A stretch of DNA of 64,000 nt. It comes from Ottowia beijingensis. Lineage in GTDB: Bacteria; Pseudomonadota; Gammaproteobacteria; Burkholderiales; Burkholderiaceae_C. This document shows, one piece after another, positions 51,113 to 58,831 of this stretch. The position numbers and the translations under genes were made by a program. The stretch lies in contig NZ_JACCKX010000001.1 in NCBI RefSeq assembly GCF_013423955.1, forward strand, positions 1,798,001 through 1,862,000, in the 5' to 3' direction. The notes beneath the pieces are model-generated. The model was not told the origin of the DNA and did not search any database. It saw only the letters and a program-made list of their open reading frames with translations. Numbering within the stretch: the stretch's first letter is position 1; every line of letters begins with the position of its first letter.

Positions 51113-51499
51113 TTATATTTCGATGATCGTGTCGCTGTACCGCGCCACCATCGCCTCGTGCGTCAGCAAACGCAGCGGCTCCGTCAGGGCTTGCGCCACC
51201 AGCAGGCGGTCGAAAGGGTCTTGATGATGGGGCGGCAGGTCCGCCGCCGCTGCGGCGTGCTCCGGCAAGACTGCCAGCAGCCGATAGCCCGACTCCTGAA
51301 AGTAGCCCAGCGCCTCCTGCCCCGACACCGGCATGTCGCCACGCCCCAGGCCATGCTTGATGGCGATCTCCCACACCGTTGCCGCACTCACCCACACCGT
51401 GGCCGCCGGCGACTCGATCAGCGCGCGCGCACGATCACTCAGGCGCGGGCTGTCGGCAAGGGCCCACAACGCCACATGCGTGTCCAGCAGCAGGTTCAT
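51113..51499 (-). CDS. VapC-like PIN-domain toxin
   Basis: This 128-aa PIN protein has conserved acids in MNLLLDTHVALWALAD, ATVWEIAIKHGLG and HHQDPFDRLLVAQAL. PIN toxins are Mg-dependent RNases that cut tRNA or rRNA. It overlaps the upstream antitoxin by four bases (51496-51499), the normal antitoxin-toxin arrangement. The frame is intact. Confidence 0.87.
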   Translation of the reverse strand: MNLLLDTHVALWALADSPRLSDRARALIESPAATVWVSAATVWEIAIKHGLGRGDMPVSGQEALGYFQESGYRLLAVLPEHAAAAADLPPHHQDPFDRLLVAQALTEPLRLLTHEAMVARYSDTIIEI

Positions 51500-52063
51500 C
51501 GCGCCGCACCGCCCATCAGCAGACGCGCCACCTCGGCGTTGTGCACGTCAATGTCGTCCGGCACCACGAACCGACCGCGCGCCACGCCAATTCGCCGTCC
51601 CACCGGTGCGTCGGCCAAAGGCACCAGCCGCGCCACCGGCCGCCCATTGCGGGCGATCACGACCTCGGGCACATGCCCCTGTTCCACGGCCTCCACCAGC
51701 CGCGACAGGGACGACTTGGCTTCCAGCATGTTGACGGGTTGCATAGCAGAACTCCTCATGAAGGAAGACTAGCTTAGTCTGGCTAATATCCGGCGTCAAC
51801 CATCGTCGTGCGGCTGTTGTGAAACCTGCTTGCCGCCCATGCCGAGCCGCGCCTGGCCCCGTGCTCACCCCCGAAGCCTTTGTGGCAGCTGCGCTGCGCG
51901 GCGCCTGAGAGGCAAGTTTTTTTAGCGAAAAGCCTCAGACAGCGCAGCACGAGCGGGCTCGCCCGCGATAAGACGACGCTTCGCCACGAACGCTTGATCG
52001 CGGGCAAGTCCGCGCCCATATGACGAATGAAGTCTGAAATCGTGATCTGACCCCATTTTCCCG
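51486..52063. repeat. Direct repeat unit S, copy 1 (antitoxin + REP + junction motif)
   Basis: This segment of about 570 bp is nearly identical to 54813-55382. It holds the first codons of vapC, the whole antitoxin gene, about 200 bp of spacer (51760-51948) with no gene, a REP pair (51949-52018) and the junction motif GAAATCGTGATCTGACCCC at 52036-52054. I count about six base differences and a length difference in a T run (TTTTTTT at about 51914 against TTTTT). Confidence 0.88.
51496..51744 (-). CDS. Phd/YefM-family antitoxin
   Basis: The 82-aa antitoxin reads MQPVNMLEAKSSLSRLVEAV, VPEVVIARNGRPVARLVPLA and ends GGAAR. The ATG at 51744 is chosen because GAGGAG lies seven bases before it; an in-frame ATG at 51759 would add MRSSA. 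It would neutralise the PIN toxin and repress its own promoter. A near-identical gene without toxin is at 54817-55065. Confidence 0.87.
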   Translation of the reverse strand: MQPVNMLEAKSSLSRLVEAVEQGHVPEVVIARNGRPVARLVPLADAPVGRRIGVARGRFVVPDDIDVHNAEVARLLMGGAAR

Positions 52064-52110
52064 TGCATTTGGCTGGCCAAGGCCGCACGCGATCTGACCC
52101 CAATTTTCCC
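52036..52110. repeat. Junction motif J, first cluster (GATCTGACCCC)
   Basis: GAAATCGTGATCTGACCCC plus ATTTTCCCG runs from 52036 to 52063, and a shorter form, GATCTGACCCCAATTTTCCC, from 52091 to 52110. Copies recur at 53258-53281, 53428-53446, 54782-54809 and 55355-55382. Each one marks a joint where a gene fragment starts or ends. Confidence 0.8.
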
Positions 52111-52111
52111 C

Positions 52112-52561
52112 CAGACCCACGCGCGAGGCCGTGGCCGCCAGTCCCGTCAGCAGCAGCGTGGCCATGCCCGCCGCAAGCCGGTTGCTCAGGCCCCTGCGCA
52201 ACCACCAGCGCAAGCTCAACAGCCCGATCACCAGGAGAGAAGCCAATTGATTGGGCTGGCGCAGATTACCGAACGCCTGCCCCGGCTCGGCTATGTTGAC
52301 CCAGGGGAAAAGCGGACCCTCGAGATCGAAATACTGCAGCAGCGCGATCCCACTGCTGACCAGCGCCGCCCCCAGCCAGCCCGCGGCCACTGCGCGCAGG
52401 GGCGCATCTCGCCCCGAAGCCCGCGCCGGCCACGCCAGCAGCAGCACAGCCGCCACCGTCACGCCCGCCAGATACGGCAGCGTAGCCGCCACGGGGCCAG
52501 AGGTAAAGGGCCAGAGCCAGGGCAGCGCCACCAGCAGTGCGCACAGAGGAACAAAGGACAT
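52112..52561 (-). pseudogene. O-antigen ligase-like N-terminal fragment, copy 2
   Basis: The fragment starts MSFVPLCALLVALPWLWPFT and continues through AEPGQAFGNLRQPNQLASLL to GLAATASRVGLG, then stops matching at the J motif. It is about the first 150 residues of the gene at 48843-50341, clearly diverged from it, so it is an old paralogue and not a recent copy. The catalytic Wzy_C part is missing. Confidence 0.82.
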
Positions 52562-52655
52562 GGGCTGGATTGTGCCCATGCCCTCGGCCCTGCCCGGCGT
52601 GGGCAAAACACCCGCCGCCGCCTACACTGACGGCCTAGCCCTCGAAGGACTGCCC

Positions 52656-53239
52656 ATGAACGCCGCCATCCACCCGCTCGAACGCCTTGGCGTGGACGAC
52701 TATCTCAAGCTGAGCAGCGCGCCGAGGTCAAGCACGAATACCTCGACGGCCAGATCGTCGCCATGGGCGGCGCAAGTCGCGCGCACGGCTTGCTGGCCCT
52801 CTCGCTCAGCGCCCTGCTGCTGCCCCACGCCCGCCGCAAGGGATGCCAGCTGTTCACAGCCGACATGAAGGTGCGTATCGACCACGACAGCGGCAGCTGG
52901 TTCTATTACCCCGACTTGGTGCTCGCCTGCGACCCCACCGACCGCGAACCGATGTACGTGCGCCGCCCTTGCCTGCTGGTGGAAGTGCTTTCGCCCAGCA
53001 CCGAACACATCGACACGCGCGAAAAGCTGCTGGCCTACCGCCTGCTGCCGAGCCTGCGCGAATACCTGCTGCTGCGCCAGGACAGCCTGCAAGCCGACCT
53101 GTATCAGCGTGCCGCTGACGGCCGCTGGCAGCACCAACGCTTGACCGCGCCGGGCGACGTGCTCACGCTGGAATGCCTGGGTGCTCATGTCACGCTGGGC
53201 GAGATTTATGTCGACCTAGCGGATTTGAGCGTCGCGTGA
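52656..53239 (+). CDS. Uma2-family endonuclease-like protein, copy 2, frameshifted near start
   Basis: The ATG at 52656 reads MNAAIHPLERLGVDDYL; the frame then shifts by one base at about 52707, continuing AEVKHEYLDGQIVAMGGASR, SWFYYPDLVLACDP and LLVEVLSPSTEHIDTREKLL, and ends DLADLSVA. Restored length is about 194 aa. It is divergent from O-antigen ligase fragment 2, as copy 1 is from the full ligase. The two Uma2 proteins differ at many positions. Confidence 0.8.
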
Positions 53240-53257
53240 CCCCGGGTGGGCGGACCA

Positions 53258-53446
53258 AAAATCGTGATCTGACCCCATTTTTACCCCATTTTTACTCCAG
53301 CGCGGCGACGATGGCGGCTGGACGCACCAGCGGCTGGCACAGCCGGACGACGCCTTCAACCGGCTCTGCCTGCGGGCCAGCGTCGGCCTTCGGGTTATCT
53401 ACGCCGATTTGCCGGAGCTGGTGGGTTGAAATCGTGATCTGACCCC
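53258..53446 (+). pseudogene. Uma2 C-terminal fragment flanked by J motifs
   Basis: Between J motifs at 53258-53281 and 53428-53446, bases 53298-53429 encode QRGDDGGWTHQRLAQPDDAF and end IYADLPELVG with a stop. This matches the last 43 residues of Uma2 copy 1 (QRGGDGGWTHQRLTQPDDAF) more closely than copy 2. It is a gene scrap neatly bracketed by the junction motif. Confidence 0.85.
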
Positions 53447-53484
53447 GAATAACCAAGCGCCATGCTTCTGCTGGATTTCGGCGC

Positions 53485-53922
53485 TCACAGCACCACCAGA
53501 TGCTCCTCTGATGCGCCCGGCACCGCGCTCAAGGGCATGCGCCGGTCAAACGTGACCAGTCGCCCGCCGTGCCGCATCGCCAGCGCCAGCAGGTACAAGT
53601 CGGTCAACTGGCGCGGACTGTGAATATGGCCGTGCTCAAAGCGCGCGGCATCCAGCAGGCTGACATCGTCCGGCCAGAACTCGTGGAACGGTGCCGCTGT
53701 CGAGCGCGCCAGCATCGCCACCAACGTGCGCAGTGGTTGCGGCTGCTGGTAACCCGGCTGCGCCATGATGCGCAGGCAGCCGTTCTGCGTCAGCGGGCAA
53801 CTGGCCCAACCCTGCCCGGCATGCGCCTGAAACCAGCGCGAAGCCAAGCCATGATGCACGTGATCGCTGTCATGCAGCGCGATCAGCACATTGACATCGA
53901 GCAGCGCCCGCACCTCACACAC
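53485..53922 (-). CDS. VapC-like PIN-domain toxin, second module
   Basis: This 145-aa PIN protein has acids in RALLDVNVLIALHDSDHVHH, FWPDDVSLLDAARFEH and LTDLYLLALAMRHGGRLVTF, followed by FDRRMPL. It is of the TA-system VapC type with a conserved D-x-N-V-L-I-A start and is not closely related to the toxin at 51113. It overlaps its antitoxin by eight bases. The frame is intact. Confidence 0.87.
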   Translation of the reverse strand: MCEVRALLDVNVLIALHDSDHVHHGLASRWFQAHAGQGWASCPLTQNGCLRIMAQPGYQQPQPLRTLVAMLARSTAAPFHEFWPDDVSLLDAARFEHGHIHSPRQLTDLYLLALAMRHGGRLVTFDRRMPLSAVPGASEEHLVVL

Positions 53923-54169
53923 CCTCTTCGTCGCGCAGGCGGTCGATCAGCGCGTTGCTGATGATGGCTCCCCGCGCCGGCAGCGGATGAATGCCATAAG
54001 CCGCCAGCGGCTCTGCCGTGCGCGACACCACCACCGGCGGCGCCTCTGGCGCGGCAAACGCCTGGCGCGCCAACTCGCTGATTACCTCGCCCAGGGGCTT
54101 TTTCTGCCGCCGGGCCAACTCCTTCGCCGCCAACAAGACGTCATCCGCAATGTCCAGGGTAGTTCGCAT
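53915..54169 (-). CDS. VapB-like antitoxin, second module
   Basis: The 84-aa protein starts MRTTLDIADDVLLAAKELAR and RQKKPLGEVISELARQAFAA, a ribbon-helix-helix-type DNA-binding start, followed by a Pro-rich toxin-binding tail. The ATG at 54169 begins at the domain edge; an in-frame ATG at 54184 would add MQDTV. It precedes and overlaps its PIN toxin. Confidence 0.85.
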   Translation of the reverse strand: MRTTLDIADDVLLAAKELARRQKKPLGEVISELARQAFAAPEAPPVVVSRTAEPLAAYGIHPLPARGAIISNALIDRLRDEEGV

Positions 54170-54271
54170 GACTGTGTCCTGCATGTTGATGTGATGCTTG
54201 ATGCTAACACATCACGCATATCGACCCTGGCGGACGCAGCTGGTGCGGCCCCGGAGGGCGACTTGATGCTT

Positions 54272-54337
54272 CCGCCAAGCAGCCTGCACGAATACCTGCA
54301 GCTGCACCACAGGACACCCTGCACGCCGAGCTGTACA
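54272..54337 (+). pseudogene. Small Uma2 scrap
   Basis: Bases CAGCCTGCACGAATACCTGC and GGACACCCTGCACGCCGAGC match Uma2 copy 1 at about 50895-50945 (LPSLREYLLLRQDTLHAELY) with a few changes. The rest of the gene is absent. It runs into the HigA-like gene. Confidence 0.7.
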
Positions 54338-54364
54338 ACAAGCGATATCGAGCGCGCCAAAGCC

Positions 54365-54685
54365 ATGGCGCTGGAGTTGCAAGATGAGCAACGCACCATC
54401 CGGATCAAGACCCGGCCGTTTGATATGGCCAACTACCTCGGCAGCGAGGCGGAAATCACCGAGTACCTGCGTCAGGCCCTCGAAGACGGCGACCCGGCCG
54501 AACTGGCCGCCGCCCTGGGCGACATTGCCCGCGCCCGCGGCATGACCCAACTGGCCCGCGACACGGGCCTGTCGCGCGAAAGCCTGTACGAAAGCCTGTC
54601 GGGCGAACGCGCGCCCAGCAGCGAAACGCTGTTCAAAGTCATCCGCGCCATGGGGTACAAGCTGTCCTTGCAGGCCCGGCCTTGA
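54365..54685 (+). CDS. HigA-like/addiction-module antidote protein, orphan
   Basis: The 106-aa protein reads RPFDMANYLGSEAEITEYLR, DPAELAAALGDIARARGMTQ and LARDTGLSRESLYESLSGER, followed by FKVIRAMGYKLSLQA: an HTH protein of the probable addiction-module antidote family (COG3636-like). Its usual RelE/HigB toxin gene would lie directly upstream, where only a Uma2 scrap is found. The ATG at 54365 is the first reasonable start. The following 54686-54780 holds no gene. Confidence 0.82.
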   Translation: MALELQDEQRTIRIKTRPFDMANYLGSEAEITEYLRQALEDGDPAELAAALGDIARARGMTQLARDTGLSRESLYESLSGERAPSSETLFKVIRAMGYKLSLQARP

Positions 54686-54781
54686 GGCGGGTGTTCAGGC
54701 GGGGGCCAGCCCGCCTGCCCAACGCTTGCGGTGATGAGCAGTCCACCGTGGCAGCGAGCGTGTCACGCAAGGTCACGGCCT

Positions 54782-54809
54782 GAAATCGTGATCTGACCCC
54801 AATTTTCCC
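54782..54809. repeat. Junction motif J (fourth site)
   Basis: GAAATCGTGATCTGACCCC followed by AATTTTCCC. It lies exactly where repeat unit S copy 2 begins, cutting vapC after its first four codons. Confidence 0.8.
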
Positions 54810-54812
54810 AGC

Positions 54813-55382
54813 AGGTTCATCGCGCCGCACCGCCCATCAGCAGACGCGCCACCTCGGCGTTGTGCACGTCAATGTCGTCCGGCACCACGAACCGACCGCG
54901 CGCCACGCCAATTCGCCGTCCCACCGGTGCGTCGGCCAAAGGCACCAGCCGCGCCACCGGCCGCCCATTGCGGGCGATCACGACCTCGGGCACCTGCCCC
55001 TGTTCCACGGCCTCCACCAGCCGCGACAGGGACGACTTGGCTTCCAGCATGTTGACGGGTTGCATAGCAGAACTCCTTATGAAGGAAGACTAGCTTAGTC
55101 TGGCTAAGATCCGGCGTCAACCATCGTCGTGCGGCTGTTGTGAAACCTGCTTGCCGCCCATGCCGAGCTGCGCCTGGCCCCGTGCTCACCCCCGAAGCCT
55201 TTGTGGCCGCTGCGCTGCGCGGCGCCTGAGAGGCAAGTTTTTAGCGAAAAGCCTCAGACAGCGCAGCACGAGCGGGCTCGCCCGCGATAAGACGACGCTT
55301 CGCCACGAACGCTTGATCGCGGGCAAGTCCGCGCCCATATGACGAATGAAGTCTGAAATCGTGATCTGACCCCATTTTCCCG
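54813..55382. repeat. Direct repeat unit S, copy 2
   Basis: Near-identical copy of 51486-52063, with the antitoxin gene, a gene-free spacer, the REP pair (55269-55337) and the J motif (55355-55382). The toxin gene is missing except for its first codons. Confidence 0.88.
54817..55065 (-). CDS. Orphan Phd/YefM antitoxin (duplicate of 51496-51744)
   Basis: The protein is identical to the first copy except one residue (VEQGQVPEVV in place of VEQGHVPEVV). Its toxin is gone. It could act as an extra antidote for the PIN toxin at 51113. The ATG at 55065 has GAAGGAG-like sequence upstream, as in copy 1. Confidence 0.85.
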   Translation of the reverse strand: MQPVNMLEAKSSLSRLVEAVEQGQVPEVVIARNGRPVARLVPLADAPVGRRIGVARGRFVVPDDIDVHNAEVARLLMGGAAR

Positions 55383-55838
55383 CCAGCCCAACGCGCGAGG
55401 CCGTGGCCGCCAGCGCCGACACCAGCAGCGCGCCCAGCGCCAGCGCCGCGCCCATCGGCACGCGCCCCGCCTGCACCCACCAGCGCAGCGCCAGCAGCCC
55501 CATCACCAGCAGCGACGCCAGCTGGTTAGGCTGCCGCAGGTTGCCGAACGCCTGCCCCGGCTGCGCGATGTTGACCCAGGGAACAGCGCCGCCTCCAGAT
55601 CGAAGTACTGCAGCAGCGCGACCCCGCTGCTGAGCAGCGCCGCCGCCAGCCAGCCGCCCGCCACCGCAGCCACCGCCCCCGCGCGATCGCGCGCCGGCCA
55701 CAACGCCAGCGCCAGCGCCGCCAGCACGGCCGAAGCCAGGTAGGGCAGCGTCGCCGCCACCGGGCCGTAAGTGAACGGCCACAGCCAGGGCAGCGCCAGC
55801 AGGCACGCCAGCAGCGTGCGTCGAACCAAGGGTTGCAT
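55383..55838 (-). pseudogene. O-antigen ligase-like N-terminal fragment, copy 3
   Basis: The fragment starts MQPLVRRTLLACLLALPWLW and continues through AQPGQAFGNLRQPNQLASLL to ALAATASRVGLAGK, ending at the J motif. The truncation point is the same as in copy 2. One frame break lies at about 55580 (GTTGACCCAGGGAAC). It is nearer to the full gene than copy 2 in its middle part (RWWVQAGRVPMGAALALGAL). Confidence 0.82.
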
Positions 55839-55925
55839 GGGGGCGGATTGTGCCGAAGCGGCGTCGCGGGCTCGGCACCCGCGCAGCGCCCCAGCTAGAC
55901 TGCCCATACCCTGGAGGACGGTGCC

Positions 55926-55976
55926 ATGTCATCACCGCCCGCCACCCGTCTTGTGCCCATCAGCGTGGACGACTAG
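55926..55976 (+). pseudogene. Uma2 N-terminal stub, copy 3
   Basis: An ATG at 55926 gives 16 codons ending VPISVDD and a TAG. ISVDD is the conserved start of the Uma2 genes here, and the stub is divergent from ligase fragment 3, as in the two fuller pairs. The rest of Uma2 is deleted. Bases 55977-56246 hold no other gene. Confidence 0.7.
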
Positions 55977-56246
55977 ATGACGCGCACGCCACCGCTCTTG
56001 CAGCGATTTCCCGGCGCCCACGCAGCTTGCACACGCCGCCCATGCCTTCCATGGCATATCGGCTGCCCAGCCTGTTCGATCGGCATTTGCCCTTGATGCA
56101 ACAGCGTCGATAAAGCGAGAAGTTTGTCATCGACATCTCAGCGACAAACACCAAGCGTTGATAAACGAGCGCGTCAGTGCTGGCATCATGCAGGATGCAT
56201 GTGCCATGGGCACTGGCATTCACACGTCCCGCCCCAGATCCGCCCC

Positions 56247-57552
56247 ATGTCAACTCTTCACGTCCTACGAAACCGCATTGCCCAGAAATCCGCCGTCGTC
56301 GGCATCTATGGCCTGGGTTACGTCGGTTTGCCACTGGCACTCAGATTCAGTGAGGTCGGGCTCAAAGTCGTCGGCTTTGACATCGACACAAGCAAGGCAG
56401 CGCTGCTGAATTCAGGTCAAAGCTACATCGAGCGCATCACCCCGGACCGCATACAGCACGCTCTCGACCAGGGTTTCGAGGCCACAACCGACTTTGCCCG
56501 AACCTCTGAAGTTAACGCCCTCATCATTTGCGTTCCCACACCACTGAACCGCCACCGCGAGCCGGACCTGAGCTTCATTGTCAATACCGTCGAAGCAGCG
56601 CTGCCCCACACACACCCAGGACAGCTCGTCAGCCTGGAGAGCACGACCTGGCCAGGCACCACGGACGAAGTGCTGGCGCCGCGTCTGCGCGCGCACGGGC
56701 TGGAGCCCGGCGTCAACTGCGCCCTGGTCTTTTCGCCCGAGCGCGAAGACCCAGGCAACCCCACTACGGAACCAAGGACATCCCCAAGATCATCGGCGGC
56801 ACCACTGCGCGCTGCCTGGAGTTGGGAACAGCGCTCTATCAGCACGCCATTCAAACCATGGTGCCCGTCAGCAGCACCCGCGCTGCCGAAATGACCAAGC
56901 TGCTGGAAAACATCCACCGCAGCGTCAACATCGGTCTGGTCAATGAGATGAAGATCGTCGCCGACAAGATGGGCATCAACATCCACGAGGTCATCGACGC
57001 CGCCGCCACCAAACCCTTCGGCTTCGTGCCCTACAAGCCCGGCCCCGGCCTGGGCGGCCACTGCATCCCCATCGACCCCTACTACCTGACCTGGAAAGCA
57101 CGCGAGTACGGCGTCAACACCCGCTTCATCGAGCTGGCCGGCGAGATCAACCACCACATGCCGCACTGGGTGGTCGGCAAGGTGGCCGACGCGCTGAACG
57201 AGCGTGGCAAGGCCGTCAAGGGCAGCCGCATCCTGGTGCTGGGGCTGGCCTACAAAAGAACATCGACGACACGCGCGAATCGCCTGCGGTGGAAATCATG
57301 GACCTGCTGCAAGCCAGGGGCGCGCACATCGGCTACAGCGACCCGCACGTGCCGGTGTTCCCGCGCAAGCGGGACTATCACTTCGATCTGGAGTCGGTGC
57401 CATTGAGCGCCCAAACCCTGGCCAGCTACGACTGCGTGATACTCGCCACCGATCACGATGGATTTGACTACGCGCTGCTGAAAAGCCATGCGCAGCTGAT
57501 CGTGGACACGCGGGGACGCTGGACGTCCGCACCCAACATCGTCAGCGCGTAG
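56247..57552 (+). CDS. wbpA: UDP-N-acetylglucosamine 6-dehydrogenase-like nucleotide-sugar dehydrogenase, frameshifted
   Basis: The enzyme oxidises C6 of a UDP-sugar to the uronic acid using NAD+, for surface polysaccharide. Motifs: Rossmann [52 protein letters not shown] and the catalytic Cys in [19 protein letters not shown]. Breaks lie at about 56760 (AACCCCACTAC, one C) and 57256 (CAAAAGAAC, one A giving [16 protein letters not shown]). Restored length is about 435 aa. The ATG at 56247 reads [10 protein letters not shown]. The WbpA assignment is by overall pattern; a UDP-GalNAc or UDP-glucose dehydrogenase is possible. Confidence 0.82.
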
Positions 57553-57579
57553 GCTGATCTGCCTGCCTTGCCTGCCCCC

Positions 57580-57752
57580 ATGATCGCTCCACTCCTGAAG
57601 CAACCCGAAGGCAAGATGCTGGAGTTCAAACGCGACCTGTCATCGCCGCGCAACGTGCTCAAAACGCTCGTGGCCTTCGCCAATGCGACGGGCGGCTGGT
57701 GATCGGGGTGGACGACACACGGCAGGTGCTTGGCGTGACGCGTGCCGCCGCT
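57580..57752 (+). pseudogene. AlbA_2 (Schlafen-like) domain protein fragment
   Basis: The ATG at 57580 reads MIAPLLKQPEGKMLEFKRDL and LKTLVAFANATGG; after a one-base shift VIGVDDTRQVLGV follows. This is the start of an AlbA_2 DNA-binding domain, about 55 residues, after which the similarity ends. It is a truncated relic between the dehydrogenase and the first glycosyltransferase. Confidence 0.75.
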
Positions 57753-57769
57753 GTCAATCTGCATTGCAC

Positions 57770-58831
57770 ATGAATAGGCAACCCGCCATCTGGTTTCCCA
57801 CAGTACGCACGGGCACCGGCACCGACGTCTTCACCGAGCGCCTCGCAACCGATTTGCAGGCGCGCGGCCTGCGCGCAGCAATCACCTGGCTGCCATTGCG
57901 TGCCGAATATGCCCCCTGGACAGTGGCCATACCGCAGCCACCGGCGTGGGCCAACATCGCGCATGTCAACACCTGGCTGCACCCGCGCTTTCTGCCCCCG
58001 AAACTGCCCATCCTCGCCACCCTCCACCATTCCGTGCATCACCCGGCCGCCAGCGCCTACAAAGGCGTGCTGCGCTCTGCCTATCACCGCCTGTGGATTG
58101 CACCCAACGAGCGCCGTGTTCTGCGCCGCGCCAACGGCATATCCGCAGTGAGCCAGTTCGTCGCAGATACCGCTCGGCAAACCCTGCTGGATGCCCCCAT
58201 GCACGTCATTTACAACGGCGTGGATACCGCCCTGTTCGTGCCAGGTGTGCGCCAGCGAGGTACGGGCGAACCTTTTCGGCTGCTGTACGTGGGCAGTTGG
58301 ATGGCGCGCAAAGGCGTGGACTTGCTCGCGCCCATCCTGCGCGAACTGGGTGAGGGTTTTGAGTTGCACTACACCGACGGGCCTGCCTCTGCACAAGACA
58401 AACAGAACCTGCCAGCCCATATGCACGACATTGGCCGCCTGCAAGGCGACGCTGCCGTCGTGGCCGCCATGCAGACCGCAGACGCCCTGCTGTTTCCATC
58501 GCGCAGCGAAGGCTTTGGGCTGGTGGCGGCAGAGGCCATGGCCTGCGGCCTTCCGGTGATCGCGACACGCGGCTCATCCCTCACTGAAGTCGTCCAGGAC
58601 GGCGTGACCGGTCTGCTGTGCCCGCAAGACGACGTGCAGGCGTTTGCCACGGCTGCGCGCATGTTGGCGGCGGACCCCGCGCTTTGCGCCAACATGGCAG
58701 CCGCGGCACGCCGGCGCATTGAATCAACCTTTTCGGTGGAAGCCATGGTGGACGCTTACGCCCATCTCTACAGCACCGCCTTGGAACAAGGGGCCGCCCT
58801 CAAAGGCGCTCGGGCTTGCCACCCAGCATGA
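57770..58831 (+). CDS. Glycosyltransferase family 4
   Basis: This 353-aa GT4 retaining enzyme has the C-terminal domain motifs PMHVIYNGVDTALFVPG, RLLYVGSWMARKGVDLLAPI and the E-x7-E region PSRSEGFGLVAAEAMACGLP. The frame is intact. The ATG at 57770 starts MNRQPAIWFPTVRTGTGTDV. It is on the opposite strand from the next genes, overlapping the GT2 gene tail-to-tail by 32 bp. It adds a sugar to a lipid-linked intermediate in the cytoplasm. Confidence 0.88.
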   Translation: MNRQPAIWFPTVRTGTGTDVFTERLATDLQARGLRAAITWLPLRAEYAPWTVAIPQPPAWANIAHVNTWLHPRFLPPKLPILATLHHSVHHPAASAYKGVLRSAYHRLWIAPNERRVLRRANGISAVSQFVADTARQTLLDAPMHVIYNGVDTALFVPGVRQRGTGEPFRLLYVGSWMARKGVDLLAPILRELGEGFELHYTDGPASAQDKQNLPAHMHDIGRLQGDAAVVAAMQTADALLFPSRSEGFGLVAAEAMACGLPVIATRGSSLTEVVQDGVTGLLCPQDDVQAFATAARMLAADPALCANMAAAARRRIESTFSVEAMVDAYAHLYSTALEQGAALKGARACHPA

